Shown: piece after piece, positions 14,756-21,982 of the stretch
Numbering within the stretch: the stretch's first letter is position 1
How the letters are laid out: each line of letters begins with the position of its first letter
Assembly (NCBI GenBank): GCA_023150835.1
Contig: JAKLKB010000120.1
Span: 1 to 21,982 of the forward strand
Length of the DNA stretch: 21,982 bases
Direction of reading: 5' to 3'
Source: Myxococcota bacterium
GTDB lineage: Bacteria; Myxococcota_C; UBA6777
Notes under the pieces: generated by a model
The model's input: the letters and a program-made list of their open reading frames with translations, nothing else
Told to the model about the DNA's origin: nothing
The model's database searches: none
Made by a program: the position numbers and the translations under genes

Positions 14756-15670
14756 CTATGTTCCGACAGGCGCGGTATAGGTAAAACGAAAACGCACCAG
14801 CACAGCGGGATGATCGCTCAAGGCTTCCGCTTTTTCGTTCACAAAGCGCGCTTCTGTTTTCCACTCGCTCGCCTCCAACTGCAAGGCCGGAGATCGGCGA
14901 AAAAGAACGCGATCGATGTGTTCGCTGTCTGCGTCTTTGTCGCACTGAAACAGTTTGCAACTGTCCGTTAGACCGGCTCCTTCGATCAACCGTGTTAACT
15001 GCTCTGCGTCGGTTTTTCCGCCTTCTCGTGCTTTGAGCGCCCGCATGTTGGTATCGCCGATCACAAGCACCGCTTGTCCTGCCGATTGCTTCTGGATCGC
15101 CGAAAGTAGCTGTTCGACTTGTGCCATCCGAGCGGCTTGATCTTCGGCTCCGCTCCCTGCGTCCGCGTGGAGATTATACACGTCCAACACGATCGACGGC
15201 TCTTGCTGGATCTGCAAACGCACGCGCTGAAACCCTTTGTAGGCCAAACAATCGTTGGCGTTACTCACGATGCCGTGGCATTTTTCCCATGCAGCATCCT
15301 CTTGCGCGATCGCCGAAAAGCGCGACAACAACGAAAGCCCCGATCCATAGGCGCGATCTCGCGGCTCACGGCTCGCGTGGATGCGCGAAGGCAACGTCAC
15401 CTTCGACATCAATTCGTCGTTGTATTGAAAGTTTTCTTGGATGCCGACGATACCGTAATCGTTGAGCATCGGGGAGATCAGTTTCATCCGCGTGGCAGGA
15501 TCGCCCGTACCTTCGACGATAGCAGGCAGGCCCTTGACGTTATACGTCAGGACAGAAAACTCCCCGACCACAGGCTTGATCGGTGTCTGACACCCGATCA
15601 TCCCAAACAGACTGATCCACCCAATCATCCCAAACAGACCGATCCACCGCGATCCATGCAAACCATCCAT
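14756..15670 (-). CDS. Lipoprotein of the endonuclease/exonuclease/phosphatase superfamily
   Basis: The protein has 304 residues from ATG 15670. This start is decided by AAGGAGG six bases upstream and replaces a longer frame from 15718. A hydrophobic leader ends in GMIGC with Cys27 as probable lipid anchor. The fold's metal and catalytic residues are all visible: N44 in LTYNVKG, E79 in IQEN, N166 and H168 in YNLHADAG, D206 and N208 in GDTN, D253 in HIDRV and D286-H287 in LSDHPA. Enzymes of this superfamily cleave phosphodiester bonds in nucleic acids, sphingomyelin or inositol phosphates using Mg2+. The lipoprotein setting and Y-N-L-H segment recall secreted sphingomyelinase-type members, but substrate is not determinable here. 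It is a single gene, divergent from the SDR gene. The leader contains a 9-codon duplication. Confidence 0.82.
   Translation of the reverse strand: MDGLHGSRWIGLFGMIGWISLFGMIGCQTPIKPVVGEFSVLTYNVKGLPAIVEGTGDPATRMKLISPMLNDYGIVGIQENFQYNDELMSKVTLPSRIHASREPRDRAYGSGLSLLSRFSAIAQEDAAWEKCHGIVSNANDCLAYKGFQRVRLQIQQEPSIVLDVYNLHADAGSGAEDQAARMAQVEQLLSAIQKQSAGQAVLVIGDTNMRALKAREGGKTDAEQLTRLIEGAGLTDSCKLFQCDKDADSEHIDRVLFRRSPALQLEASEWKTEARFVNEKAEALSDHPAVLVRFRFTYTAPVGT
15590..15643 (-). repeat. 27-bp duplication inside the signal peptide
   Basis: Codons 10-18 (IGLFGMIGW) and 19-27 (ISLFGMIGC) are tandem copies, nearly identical at DNA level. The last codon is TGG in the first copy and TGT in the second. Only the second copy therefore carries the lipobox cysteine. 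Confidence 0.85.
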
Positions 15671-15757
15671 CCAAGCCTCCTTCGACACACGCATACGAGA
15701 TCCGAGTGATGCGTACACAAAGGGTCGTGCGTAGACGCCCTGTTATTGCGCAGTCAC

Positions 15758-15774
15758 GGGTGGCTGCGCCACCC
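15758..15774. repeat. Perfect 7-bp hairpin in the divergent intergenic region
   Basis: GGGTGGC-TGC-GCCACCC is followed by TCTTTA. It lies between two divergently transcribed genes, so it is not placed as a terminator for either. It is probably a small dispersed palindrome. Confidence 0.5.
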
Positions 15775-15861
15775 TCTTTACGATCATACAACGGGCGGAT
15801 CTCGCCTCACCCGATACCACCCAACCAAACAGCAGCCCCCGATCTTTGTACTAGAAAGTAG

Positions 15862-15890
15862 TTCACGAAAAAAGCGTTCTCGCATAAGAT
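15862..15890 (+). promoter_or_regulatory. Putative sigma70-type promoter of the SDR gene
   Basis: TTCACG (15862-15867) and TAAGAT (15885-15890) are spaced 17 bases. The expected leader is about 55 bases. A small dyad TACT-AGAA-AGTA lies just before the -35 box and could be an operator half-site pair. Confidence 0.4.
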
Positions 15891-15952
15891 GAAGCCGCCG
15901 AGACCAGATCACGAAACACAAACCTCGGATAATCGAGGAACATGGAGGAAAG

Positions 15953-16780
15953 ATGTCACTCAACGCCAAGACGATCTTGATCACAGGAGCCAGCCGTGGA
16001 ATCGGACTTGCGATCGCCAAACGCGCAGCCCGCGATGGTGCCCATATCGTGATCGCCGCCAAAACCACCGAGCCTCACCCCAAACTTCCCGGAACCATCT
16101 ACTCTGCTGCCGAAGAGATCGAAGCTCTTGGCGGAAAAGCCCTCCCCTGCATGGTCGATATCCGCGATGAGGAACAAGTCCAAGCCGCGATCAGCCAAGC
16201 CGTCGATATCTTCGGTGGCATCGACATCTTGATCAACAACGCCAGCGCGATCAGCCTCACAGGAACCCTTGAAACCTCGATGAAACGCTACGATCTGATG
16301 CACCAGATCAACATACGTGGAACCTTCCTCACCTCCAAGCTTTGCATCCCCCACCTGCTCAAAGCCCCCAACCCCCACGTCCTCAACATCTCGCCGCCCC
16401 TGAACCTCGATCCCCGATGGTTCGGAAGCCACGTCGCCTACACGATGGCAAAGTACGGCATGAGTATGTGTGTCCTCGGCATGGCCGAAGAATTCAAAGA
16501 CCAAGGCATCGCCTTTAACGCACTCTGGCCCAAAACCGCCATCGCCACAGCGGCGGTCCAAAACTTACTCGGTGGAGATGAAGCCATCCAAAAGTGCCGA
16601 ACACCCGAGATCATGGCCGATGCAGCCTACCACCTGCTGTTGCGCGACAGCCGCACATGCACAGGCCAATTTTTCATCGACGAAGATCTGCTCCGACAAG
16701 AAGGCGTCACCGACTTCTCGCACTACAAGCTCGATCCGACCGTTGCCGAAGAAGATCTTGTCCCTGACTTTTTCCTCTAA
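15953..16780 (+). CDS. HSDL2-like short-chain dehydrogenase/reductase
   Basis: The protein has 275 residues with the full classical SDR set: T11-G-A-S-R-G-I-G18 for the NAD(P) dinucleotide, N-N-A-S (95-98), N120, catalytic S147, and Y163-x-x-x-K167. The segment N-I-S-P-P-L-N-L before the Tyr, then AYTMAKYGMSMCVLGMAEE and NALWPKTAI, is the hallmark of the hydroxysteroid-dehydrogenase-like 2 group. Members of that group are linked to lipid or fatty-acyl metabolism in peroxisomes, mitochondria and bacteria, with poorly defined substrates. No C-terminal SCP2 sterol-carrier domain is present, unlike animal HSDL2. Start ATG 15953 has GGAGG 4 bases upstream. It is transcribed alone, convergent with the glutamate dehydrogenase gene. 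SDR family is near certain; substrate is unknown. Confidence 0.92.
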   Translation: MSLNAKTILITGASRGIGLAIAKRAARDGAHIVIAAKTTEPHPKLPGTIYSAAEEIEALGGKALPCMVDIRDEEQVQAAISQAVDIFGGIDILINNASAISLTGTLETSMKRYDLMHQINIRGTFLTSKLCIPHLLKAPNPHVLNISPPLNLDPRWFGSHVAYTMAKYGMSMCVLGMAEEFKDQGIAFNALWPKTAIATAAVQNLLGGDEAIQKCRTPEIMADAAYHLLLRDSRTCTGQFFIDEDLLRQEGVTDFSHYKLDPTVAEEDLVPDFFL

Positions 16781-16811
16781 ACACGGATGTTACGGTGGGA
16801 TTCGTTTTTGT

Positions 16812-16930
16812 GGGGCTTTTCCCCACACCCCACTTCCTTAGCGCGCTCCCTTGACCCCGTATTGGCGAAGAGAGCCTTTGGGTTTCAAACCAACGGATCT
16901 GTCGTTTGGACGGATACGAACACGAGGTTT
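16812..16930 (+). repeat. Dispersed ~120-bp element, copy 3
   Basis: It begins GGGGCTTTTCCCC, continues CTCCCTTGACCCCGT, TTGGCGAAGAGA, GGGTTTCAAA, GGATCTGTCG and ends GAACACGAGGTTT. It fills most of the 206-bp convergent gap between the SDR and glutamate dehydrogenase genes. Its opening forms a hairpin GTGGGG-CTTTT-CCCCAC (16810-16826) without a T-run. Confidence 0.75.
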
Positions 16931-16986
16931 GTTGAAAAACTGCGCAGGTGTGGGGAGATCAAGCGAAGGGGATGGGTCGAAAGCGA

Positions 16987-19962
16987 TCAAGCGGAGGGGG
17001 GTTGGTTGACGTAGCGCTGAATGAATTCGAAGAAGGCGAATTCGGGAGCGGAGAGTCCGAACTGATAGACATAACGGCTGGCGAGGTGCGCACCAAAGAT
17101 GGCGCGGACGTAGTTTTCGGGGACATTCGCGAGGATCCCGTCGAGACCGAGCTTTTGTTGGAGCGTTTGCGGACAAGCTTCGGCGAGGATGGTTTGACGC
17201 AGAGAGGCGTTGTCCCAAAGGGACGAGTTCTGAATCAAATCGTTGAGTTGGTTGATCTTTTCAGAAAGTTTGTTGGTGATCGTCGTGCGGGGACGGCCCG
17301 TTTTGGCGTGTTCGTTCCAGATGGCGTGGAATTCGAGGCGTGCGTTTTCTTCGATCTGTTGCTGAACTTCTTCGACATAAGCGCGATAAAAATCAGGAAC
17401 TTGACCCTCTTTGATCTGCATATCGCGGGCGAAGTCTTCGTCGTTAAAGGAAAGCGCAGCGAGAACTTCTTTTGAAGAAGAGGTGACGCCGCCTTTGTTG
17501 GCGGAAGCGTCTTTGTAGATGATCACACCGGCTTCTTCGAGCTTGAGGCGGGCTTCTTCGGTGAGGAAGAGGTTTGCGCCCTCGATAATGTACTTGAACT
17601 TGGGTTTTCCGTTTTGGTCAAAGAGTCGATGAACGTTGTTGGTGTTGACAGCTTCGGGGCGTCCGCCGCAAGGAACGAAGAAGTCGGCGGTTGCGTAATC
17701 AGAGAGGTGGAATTCATTTCGGAAGCGCAAGCCGCTATCCACAACCGTACCGTTGGGAAGCTGGATATCGTGATCGGTGACGCGGATCAAGAAGCCTTGG
17801 GCGGAGATCTTGTTGCGATTGAAGTGTTCGACCATCAATCGGGCGTTTGCGAGGCGCAAGAGTTCTTGTCGGTCGATGCCATCGGGATCATAGAGAACGC
17901 CACTACCATCCACCACAGCAAGCGTAGAATCCGCAGAGATCTTGATCTCGTTGGAGCCGAGGTCACCGTCTGGGCCGCCTGTTTGGATCTTGGTGACGTT
18001 GTGTTCGTCGAGTCCTTCTTTTTCGAGGATACCGACGACGTATTGGTGGACGGAGCGCGTGGTCATGCCATAGAGGTCATGGGGAATGCCGCCGTATTGA
18101 ATGGATTTGCCCGTTGTAAAGGCTTTCCAGAAGCGATAGCCGCGTTTTCGGGCATGGAGAGAGGCCCAGTCCATCAGCTCAGCGGTGCCTTCATCGGGAC
18201 CAAGGAAGAGAACTTCGGTTTTTCCGTAATGATCGACCATCTTGTCGCTGGGCATCATCAGATCGAGCAAGCTGTCGATGTACTTTTTGAAGGCGATCTC
18301 GGCTTTGTCTTGATGTTCGAGCGAAAGCAGGATCGTGCCTTTGGAACCGCCTTCGGGGATATCTTTGTTTTTGTTTTGTTGGGTGAAGGCGAGTCCGTAG
18401 TTTTCATCAAAGATGGTGTTGGCGTTGTGTGCGAAGACTTGGGGATTGGAGGACCGAACGATGCGGATACCACCGCGTGCCACATCGCGGAAACGGATGT
18501 GGAAGCCACGAAACTCGCTTCCTACGACAAAGAAGATCCCAAAGGGGACTTCGGGATACTCGGATCCCAAAAGGAAGGCGGGATCAAGGCGGAAAGCCAG
18601 AGCGACCTTGCTGTCTTTGTAAAAGTTGGTCTTGAGGATGTGGCGGTTGAATTGCAGGAAGGCCGCAAGGATCTGCTGATCTTCTTCGTTGGAAGCGGTT
18701 TTTTTAATCTTCTGTTCGAGGGCAGCGTTGTGTTGCGGATCATAGGGAAGGATCGACTGAGCGCGATCGCGGAAGTGATAGCGCATAAAGTCTTCGTACA
18801 GTTCCTTGATCAGTTCGGTGTTGTTGATGATGGCGTCGAGAACGCGCCCTTCGTTGAAGGTTGCGCGTTGGAGGCTGGTACGCAGCCGCCCAAGAAGGCT
18901 CATGTAGGTGGGATCTTTTTGAAGGAAGGAAGACAGGCGGGTGTACTCTTCGGTATTTCGGCTCAAGAAGAGATGAGCAAACTTCCAACCTGCATAGGCA
19001 TAAGAGACCTCTTGGGCAGAAAGTTTGTTTTGTTGAAACAGCGGGGTGAGGGAGGTTCGCGGAAGGACGTAGATCAGGCTGGTTTCTTCGCGGATATTGT
19101 TGATGGTCATATCGACGACCATATTCCGCAGGCCGGTGGTTCCGAGCGTGGGAAGCGAACGAAGAAGAGACTCAAAGGTCTCTTTGTCGAATTCGTTGTG
19201 GACGTAGATACTAAAGATCACGATACCGTTGGAGAAGTGTTCGATGTATTTACGGTTGGAGTGGAGTCCGTAGTAGTTGAGAAGGTCCGAGATCGCGGAA
19301 AAATAAGAGTGCGTGCTGTTGCGACGGAAAGCGATCATCAAGCGTTTTTCGTTGGTGGCGGGCTTATCGGAGGTATCGATCACGGGTCCGAGACGATCCA
19401 CCGCAAGATTCAAGAGGTTTTGATAGCGTTGGATGGTGGTTTCGGGGGTGACTTTGAGAAAGATCTTGCTGGCGATCTTTTCGATGTCGGTTTCTTGGGG
19501 ATCAGCGTAGGGGTTCACAAAGTCAGGAGGGGATAAAAAGTAGAAGCGCAGGCGCGTTCCTCGATCGTCGACAGGGCTGGTTCGGTAGGATTGCAAGCGA
19601 TAATCAGGATAACGTTCTTGGATACGCTGCTCGAAGGAAACAGCCTCGGCATGAACCGAACGGCAAGCGTACATCACGCCGAACTCATCGTTTTCGCTGA
19701 TCAATTGGAGTCCAACATCTTTTCCACCACTACGAGAGAGGATCTTGGCGGCGTAAAGGGATTGGATGTGCCGTGCGATCTGCGCGGAAGTCGTGGTTTG
19801 GAAGTAGTAATCGTCGATCCCCAACTTGTTGTAAAACCAGTTGAGTTCTTGGGCGATGACTTGCTCGGTGAATTCGCCATCTTCGCGCAAGATCGCTTCC
19901 ACTTCTTGCACTTGGCTAGAAAAGGTTGGTCGTGCTTTAACCAGAGCATCCATCTTTGTCAT
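16987..19962 (-). CDS. NAD-dependent glutamate dehydrogenase, large (~115 kDa) type
   Basis: The protein has 991 residues from ATG 19962, where GGAGA sits about 7 bases upstream. A longer frame starting TTG at 20058 has a Pro-rich, unconserved leader and overlaps a better promoter. The enzyme deaminates glutamate to 2-oxoglutarate and ammonia with NAD+. Residues 1-470 form the long N-terminal regulatory part typical of large GDHs. The catalytic region shows FRDVARGGIRIV (~490), DENYGLAFTQQNKNKDIPEGGSKG (~518-542), PDEGTAELMDW (~590), a nucleotide-binding region around TGGPDGDLGSNE (~660), FFVPCGGRPEAVNTNNV and IIEGANLFLTEEAR. These resemble yeast Gdh2-type enzymes rather than the 180-kDa bacterial form. 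It is transcribed alone, convergent with the SDR gene. Family is clear; allosteric control cannot be read from sequence. Confidence 0.9.
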   Translation of the reverse strand: MTKMDALVKARPTFSSQVQEVEAILREDGEFTEQVIAQELNWFYNKLGIDDYYFQTTTSAQIARHIQSLYAAKILSRSGGKDVGLQLISENDEFGVMYACRSVHAEAVSFEQRIQERYPDYRLQSYRTSPVDDRGTRLRFYFLSPPDFVNPYADPQETDIEKIASKIFLKVTPETTIQRYQNLLNLAVDRLGPVIDTSDKPATNEKRLMIAFRRNSTHSYFSAISDLLNYYGLHSNRKYIEHFSNGIVIFSIYVHNEFDKETFESLLRSLPTLGTTGLRNMVVDMTINNIREETSLIYVLPRTSLTPLFQQNKLSAQEVSYAYAGWKFAHLFLSRNTEEYTRLSSFLQKDPTYMSLLGRLRTSLQRATFNEGRVLDAIINNTELIKELYEDFMRYHFRDRAQSILPYDPQHNAALEQKIKKTASNEEDQQILAAFLQFNRHILKTNFYKDSKVALAFRLDPAFLLGSEYPEVPFGIFFVVGSEFRGFHIRFRDVARGGIRIVRSSNPQVFAHNANTIFDENYGLAFTQQNKNKDIPEGGSKGTILLSLEHQDKAEIAFKKYIDSLLDLMMPSDKMVDHYGKTEVLFLGPDEGTAELMDWASLHARKRGYRFWKAFTTGKSIQYGGIPHDLYGMTTRSVHQYVVGILEKEGLDEHNVTKIQTGGPDGDLGSNEIKISADSTLAVVDGSGVLYDPDGIDRQELLRLANARLMVEHFNRNKISAQGFLIRVTDHDIQLPNGTVVDSGLRFRNEFHLSDYATADFFVPCGGRPEAVNTNNVHRLFDQNGKPKFKYIIEGANLFLTEEARLKLEEAGVIIYKDASANKGGVTSSSKEVLAALSFNDEDFARDMQIKEGQVPDFYRAYVEEVQQQIEENARLEFHAIWNEHAKTGRPRTTITNKLSEKINQLNDLIQNSSLWDNASLRQTILAEACPQTLQQKLGLDGILANVPENYVRAIFGAHLASRYVYQFGLSAPEFAFFEFIQRYVNQPPSA

Positions 19963-20029
19963 GAGAAATCTCCAATAAACCCCAGTCTTCGGGGGCTTGG
20001 GAACGGGTACAGGGGGGGCAAGCGCGGCT

Positions 20030-20058
20030 AACATAACCCAAGGCAATGCGCGTGGCAA
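20030..20058 (-). promoter_or_regulatory. Putative promoter of the glutamate dehydrogenase gene
   Basis: On the minus strand TTGCCA (20053-20058) and TATGTT (20030-20035) are separated by 17 bases. The leader to ATG 19962 would be about 60 bases. It contains a small CCCC-GAAGACT-GGGG hairpin (19979-19995 region) shortly before the ribosome site. Confidence 0.35.
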
Positions 20059-20255
20059 GGTCTTTCATTCACCCATGTATGCAATTATGCAATTTTGACG
20101 ATGTGCGTTTGAGGCTTGTTTTGGAAAGCCCGTATCGGCAAAGGACGATCAAGAAAGCAGGTATGGCAAGAAACCAGAACATATCACGCAAGGAACATCA
20201 CGTCGAAGAAAGGGCTGGGTCCAGAAAAGCTGGGTTGAAAGAAGCAGGAGAAGCG

Positions 20256-20327
20256 GAGCAAGGGGAGCAAAGGGAGCAAGGGGAGCAAGGGGAGCAAGGG
20301 GAGCAAGGGGAGCAAGGGGAGCAAGGG
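20256..20327. repeat. 9-bp minisatellite, eight units
   Basis: GAGCAAGGG is repeated eight times with one base change (GAGCAAAGG in unit 2). It lies in the 394-bp gene-free stretch (19963-20356) between the glutamate dehydrogenase start and the end of the SUMF1-domain gene. The only other thing seen in that stretch is the putative promoter. Open frames crossing the array give (EQG)n or (LAP)n and lack other support. Confidence 0.95.
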
Positions 20328-20356
20328 GGCGATCAGCAGGTGGTATTGCGTAGAGA

Positions 20357-21982
20357 TCAGCGGGGATCTGCGCAGCATCGAAAGCCGATGGTTGGTTTTT
20401 GGGTAGAAGGCGGGAGGTTTCCGCGACTGGCACAACGCACATCCCAGTCGGGCCGATTGGCGGCTCCTCCACGAATGATCCGCCAGTCACGGTTACGAAA
20501 ACGAGAAGAGGTCCATTCTGCGGCGTTTCCGCTCATATCAAAGATCCCGTAAGGGCTTTTGCAGCGTTTTGCGGCTCCCGCAGCGCGCAAGGGACGATCT
20601 TTTCCGTCCTTTGTGCGGGTGTTGCAGATCTCCGCATTGAAATCGTTGCCGTAGGGATAACGGATGTTTCGGCCCCCTTTGCAAGCGCGTTCCCACTCGA
20701 TCTCATCGCAAAGACGTTTTCCGACGCTTTGGCAGAGGTTGTTGGCGGCTTCCCAAGACACATTGGTTTTGGGGGTTCGCCCACGTCCGGGGTATTCGTG
20801 GCGATCGATGCAATAATCTTTGGTATTTTTGAGGACAAGCGGAAGCTCACCAAAAGATCGCATCTCGTCGTTGGAGGCGCTGCCCATACGGAACGCTCCT
20901 TCGCGGATATAAGCCATGCCTGCTGGGCATCGGGTGGTTTGGATGCGTGGGATCGTCGGGAGTTTTGCAAGGATCGCTGCGCGTTGTGCATCGGATATCG
21001 GGCGTCTTGTGACAGGCTCGCGGGTTTCAGGTTCGCGGGTTTCAGGGGTCCGCAAAACAGGCTCACGTGAGACAGGCTCACGCGAGACAGGCTCGCGAGT
21101 TTCGGGATGACGGGTTGAAGGCAAAAGAGACGGGAGAGGAGGATCATCCGTACGACGCGGGGGTGGCGTTGTTCGAGCGGGAGGGGTCGTTCGTACGGGA
21201 GGTGTGGCACGTGATGGTTCGGGAGGGCGGACGGGGACAGGAGGAGTCGCCGAAACGCCTGCGTCAGGAGAGGTGCGTTCTGCGGGCATTAGATCGATCG
21301 GACTGGTCGGTGGGGTGGGAAGAATGGAGAGTGGCGAACCTGTGGTTTGGGGGGGAGTCTGTTTGCTTTGAAGGGCCGCAAGACGTTGCGCTTCGAGTTC
21401 TTGAGCGCGGATCTTGGGAAAATGAACGAACTTCAAGTAAATCCCGACACCACCGATCGAAAAGATCACCAGCATACCCACAAAAAACGAGATGAGTCCT
21501 GTGCGAGAGAATTTTTCCTGTGGTTCGCGACGAACATTGTTATTTGTACGAGAAACACGCGTATTGGGATGAGGAACAGCAGGTGGAGGGATGGTCGGCT
21601 TGGGAGGCGCAAGTAACGGACTTCCGCCGACATCGTTGACGTTGGAGGGAGTGCTGGTGGAGAGTAAGCCAAGAGGCGGGACGTTGGCTGTGGTGCTTGA
21701 GGGAACAGCAAAGGGCGCAGGAGGAGGCATGGCCTTGTTGGGCTGGGACTCTTTGGGATGGGATTCTTGTTTTGGAAGAGGAGGCGGAGAAGCTGTCGGA
21801 CGCTGTTTTGGAGGAAGAGGAGGTGGAGTGGGCGCTTTGCGTTCGTCTTCAAGAGACAGGGTCTCACCATCGTCATCAAAGCGAACGGATGCACCTGTGT
21901 GCTGAGGCGCAGCGCGAGGCAACGGAGGGGGAGTCAGGCTTGGTTGGGAAGACGGGAGGGGGAGAGGGGGAGGCGTCGGATG
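20357..21982 (-). CDS. Pro-rich transmembrane protein with a SUMF1 (FGE-like) domain, 5' end outside the window
   Basis: The frame is open to the window edge. No ATG or ribosome site supports an internal start, so the first of the 541 visible residues is not the N-terminus. Visible order: a Pro-rich segment (~1-155), one membrane helix TGLISFFVGMLVIFSIGG (~161-185), a second Pro/Thr-rich linker with REPVS/ETREP repeats (~293-327), then a SUMF1/FGE-type domain (352-541) with CPAGMAYIREGAFRMGS, NVSWEAANNLC, RLCDEIEWERACKGG, YGIFDMSGNAAEW and GFRCC. True FGEs carry two copper-binding Cys in the R-G-G-S-F-x-C...C segment. Here it reads RGGAANRPDWDVRCASR, without them, so the domain is probably non-catalytic. 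In myxobacteria-like genomes such domains often follow a Ser/Thr kinase; the missing N-terminus could hold one (inference). The SUMF1 part would face the periplasm if the N-terminus is cytoplasmic. Confidence 0.8.
   Translation of the reverse strand, partial: HPTPPPLPLPSSQPSLTPPPLPRAAPQHTGASVRFDDDGETLSLEDERKAPTPPPLPPKQRPTASPPPLPKQESHPKESQPNKAMPPPAPFAVPSSTTANVPPLGLLSTSTPSNVNDVGGSPLLAPPKPTIPPPAVPHPNTRVSRTNNNVRREPQEKFSRTGLISFFVGMLVIFSIGGVGIYLKFVHFPKIRAQELEAQRLAALQSKQTPPQTTGSPLSILPTPPTSPIDLMPAERTSPDAGVSATPPVPVRPPEPSRATPPVRTTPPARTTPPPRRTDDPPLPSLLPSTRHPETREPVSREPVSREPVLRTPETREPETREPVTRRPISDAQRAAILAKLPTIPRIQTTRCPAGMAYIREGAFRMGSASNDEMRSFGELPLVLKNTKDYCIDRHEYPGRGRTPKTNVSWEAANNLCQSVGKRLCDEIEWERACKGGRNIRYPYGNDFNAEICNTRTKDGKDRPLRAAGAAKRCKSPYGIFDMSGNAAEWTSSRFRNRDWRIIRGGAANRPDWDVRCASRGNLPPSTQKPTIGFRCCADPR

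Noticed and set aside
15671-15718. Longer start of the endonuclease-family lipoprotein at ATG 15718
   Set aside because: AAGGAGG sits inside that extension, six bases before ATG 15670, which gives a normal lipoprotein leader.
16810-16826. GTGGGG/CCCCAC hairpin as terminator between the SDR and glutamate dehydrogenase genes
   Set aside because: No T-run follows on either strand, and the hairpin is simply the start of the dispersed element.
17614-19536. 640-codon open frame antisense to the glutamate dehydrogenase gene
   Set aside because: The sense strand encodes a clearly conserved enzyme. The antisense frame has no family signal and is explained by codon bias.
19963-20058. N-terminal extension of glutamate dehydrogenase from TTG 20058
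   Set aside because: The extension is Pro-rich and unconserved, and ATG 19962 has a proper ribosome site and a promoter overlapping the extension.
20046-20552. Frames with (EQG)n or (LAP)n through the 9-bp minisatellite
   Set aside because: Low-complexity product of the repeat; the frames overlap the end of the SUMF1-domain gene and lack conserved features.

Overview
The window looks like a chromosomal segment of a Gram-negative bacterium with a large, signalling-rich genome, probably Myxococcota or a related lineage. This is inferred from gene types, not from a marker gene. The clues are a lipoprotein with Dickkopf-like cysteine repeats, a membrane protein with a SUMF1 (FGE-type) domain and Pro-rich linkers, an FHA-GAF-AAA+ regulator, a degenerate Hsp70 with a long disordered tail, a metzincin protease and a 115-kDa-type NAD-glutamate dehydrogenase. 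No rRNA, tRNA, CRISPR array, IS element or phage gene is visible.

Layout. Positions 1-1009 (minus) hold REP-like palindromes, a frameshifted nucleotidyltransferase-fold gene and, overlapping it by ATGA, a HigA-like XRE antitoxin. Then come folC (minus, with its own terminator) and, divergently, the Cys-rich lipoprotein (plus). Positions 4180-10951 (minus) form a four-gene block, in transcription order: a 1117-residue pseudo-Hsp70, a small IscU/NifU-fold-like protein, a receiver-like/degenerate GGDEF protein and an FHA-GAF-AAA+-Fis regulator. Upstream in the same direction lie a metzincin-like protease and an AmpG-like MFS permease (13326-11210).

Positions 13327-14755 carry no convincing gene but are dense in repeats: a 41/42-bp tandem array flanked by inverted copies of a ~120-bp dispersed element, a 136-bp tandem palindromic repeat, and a strong isolated terminator hairpin. 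After this come a lipoprotein of the endonuclease/exonuclease/phosphatase superfamily (minus), an HSDL2-like short-chain dehydrogenase (plus), a third copy of the dispersed element, NAD-glutamate dehydrogenase (minus), a 9-bp minisatellite, and the 3' part of a Pro-rich transmembrane SUMF1-domain protein (minus) that runs off the right edge.

How genes may work together. The strongest candidate for an undescribed system is the 4180-10951 block. Each of its proteins belongs to a family normally defined by an activity whose signature residues are altered here: Hsp70 without its phosphate-2 motif, IscU fold without two cluster ligands, GGDEF without the active-site motif but with an I-site, and an NtrC-type AAA+ without GAFTGA. 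The Hsp70-like tail carries repeated Thr-Met/Leu-Val motifs that could be phospho-Thr ligands for the FHA domain. I infer a regulatory assembly that senses c-di-GMP or phosphorylation; nothing in the sequence proves this. The 83-bp duplication at the junction of its first two genes is direct sequence evidence of recent rearrangement.
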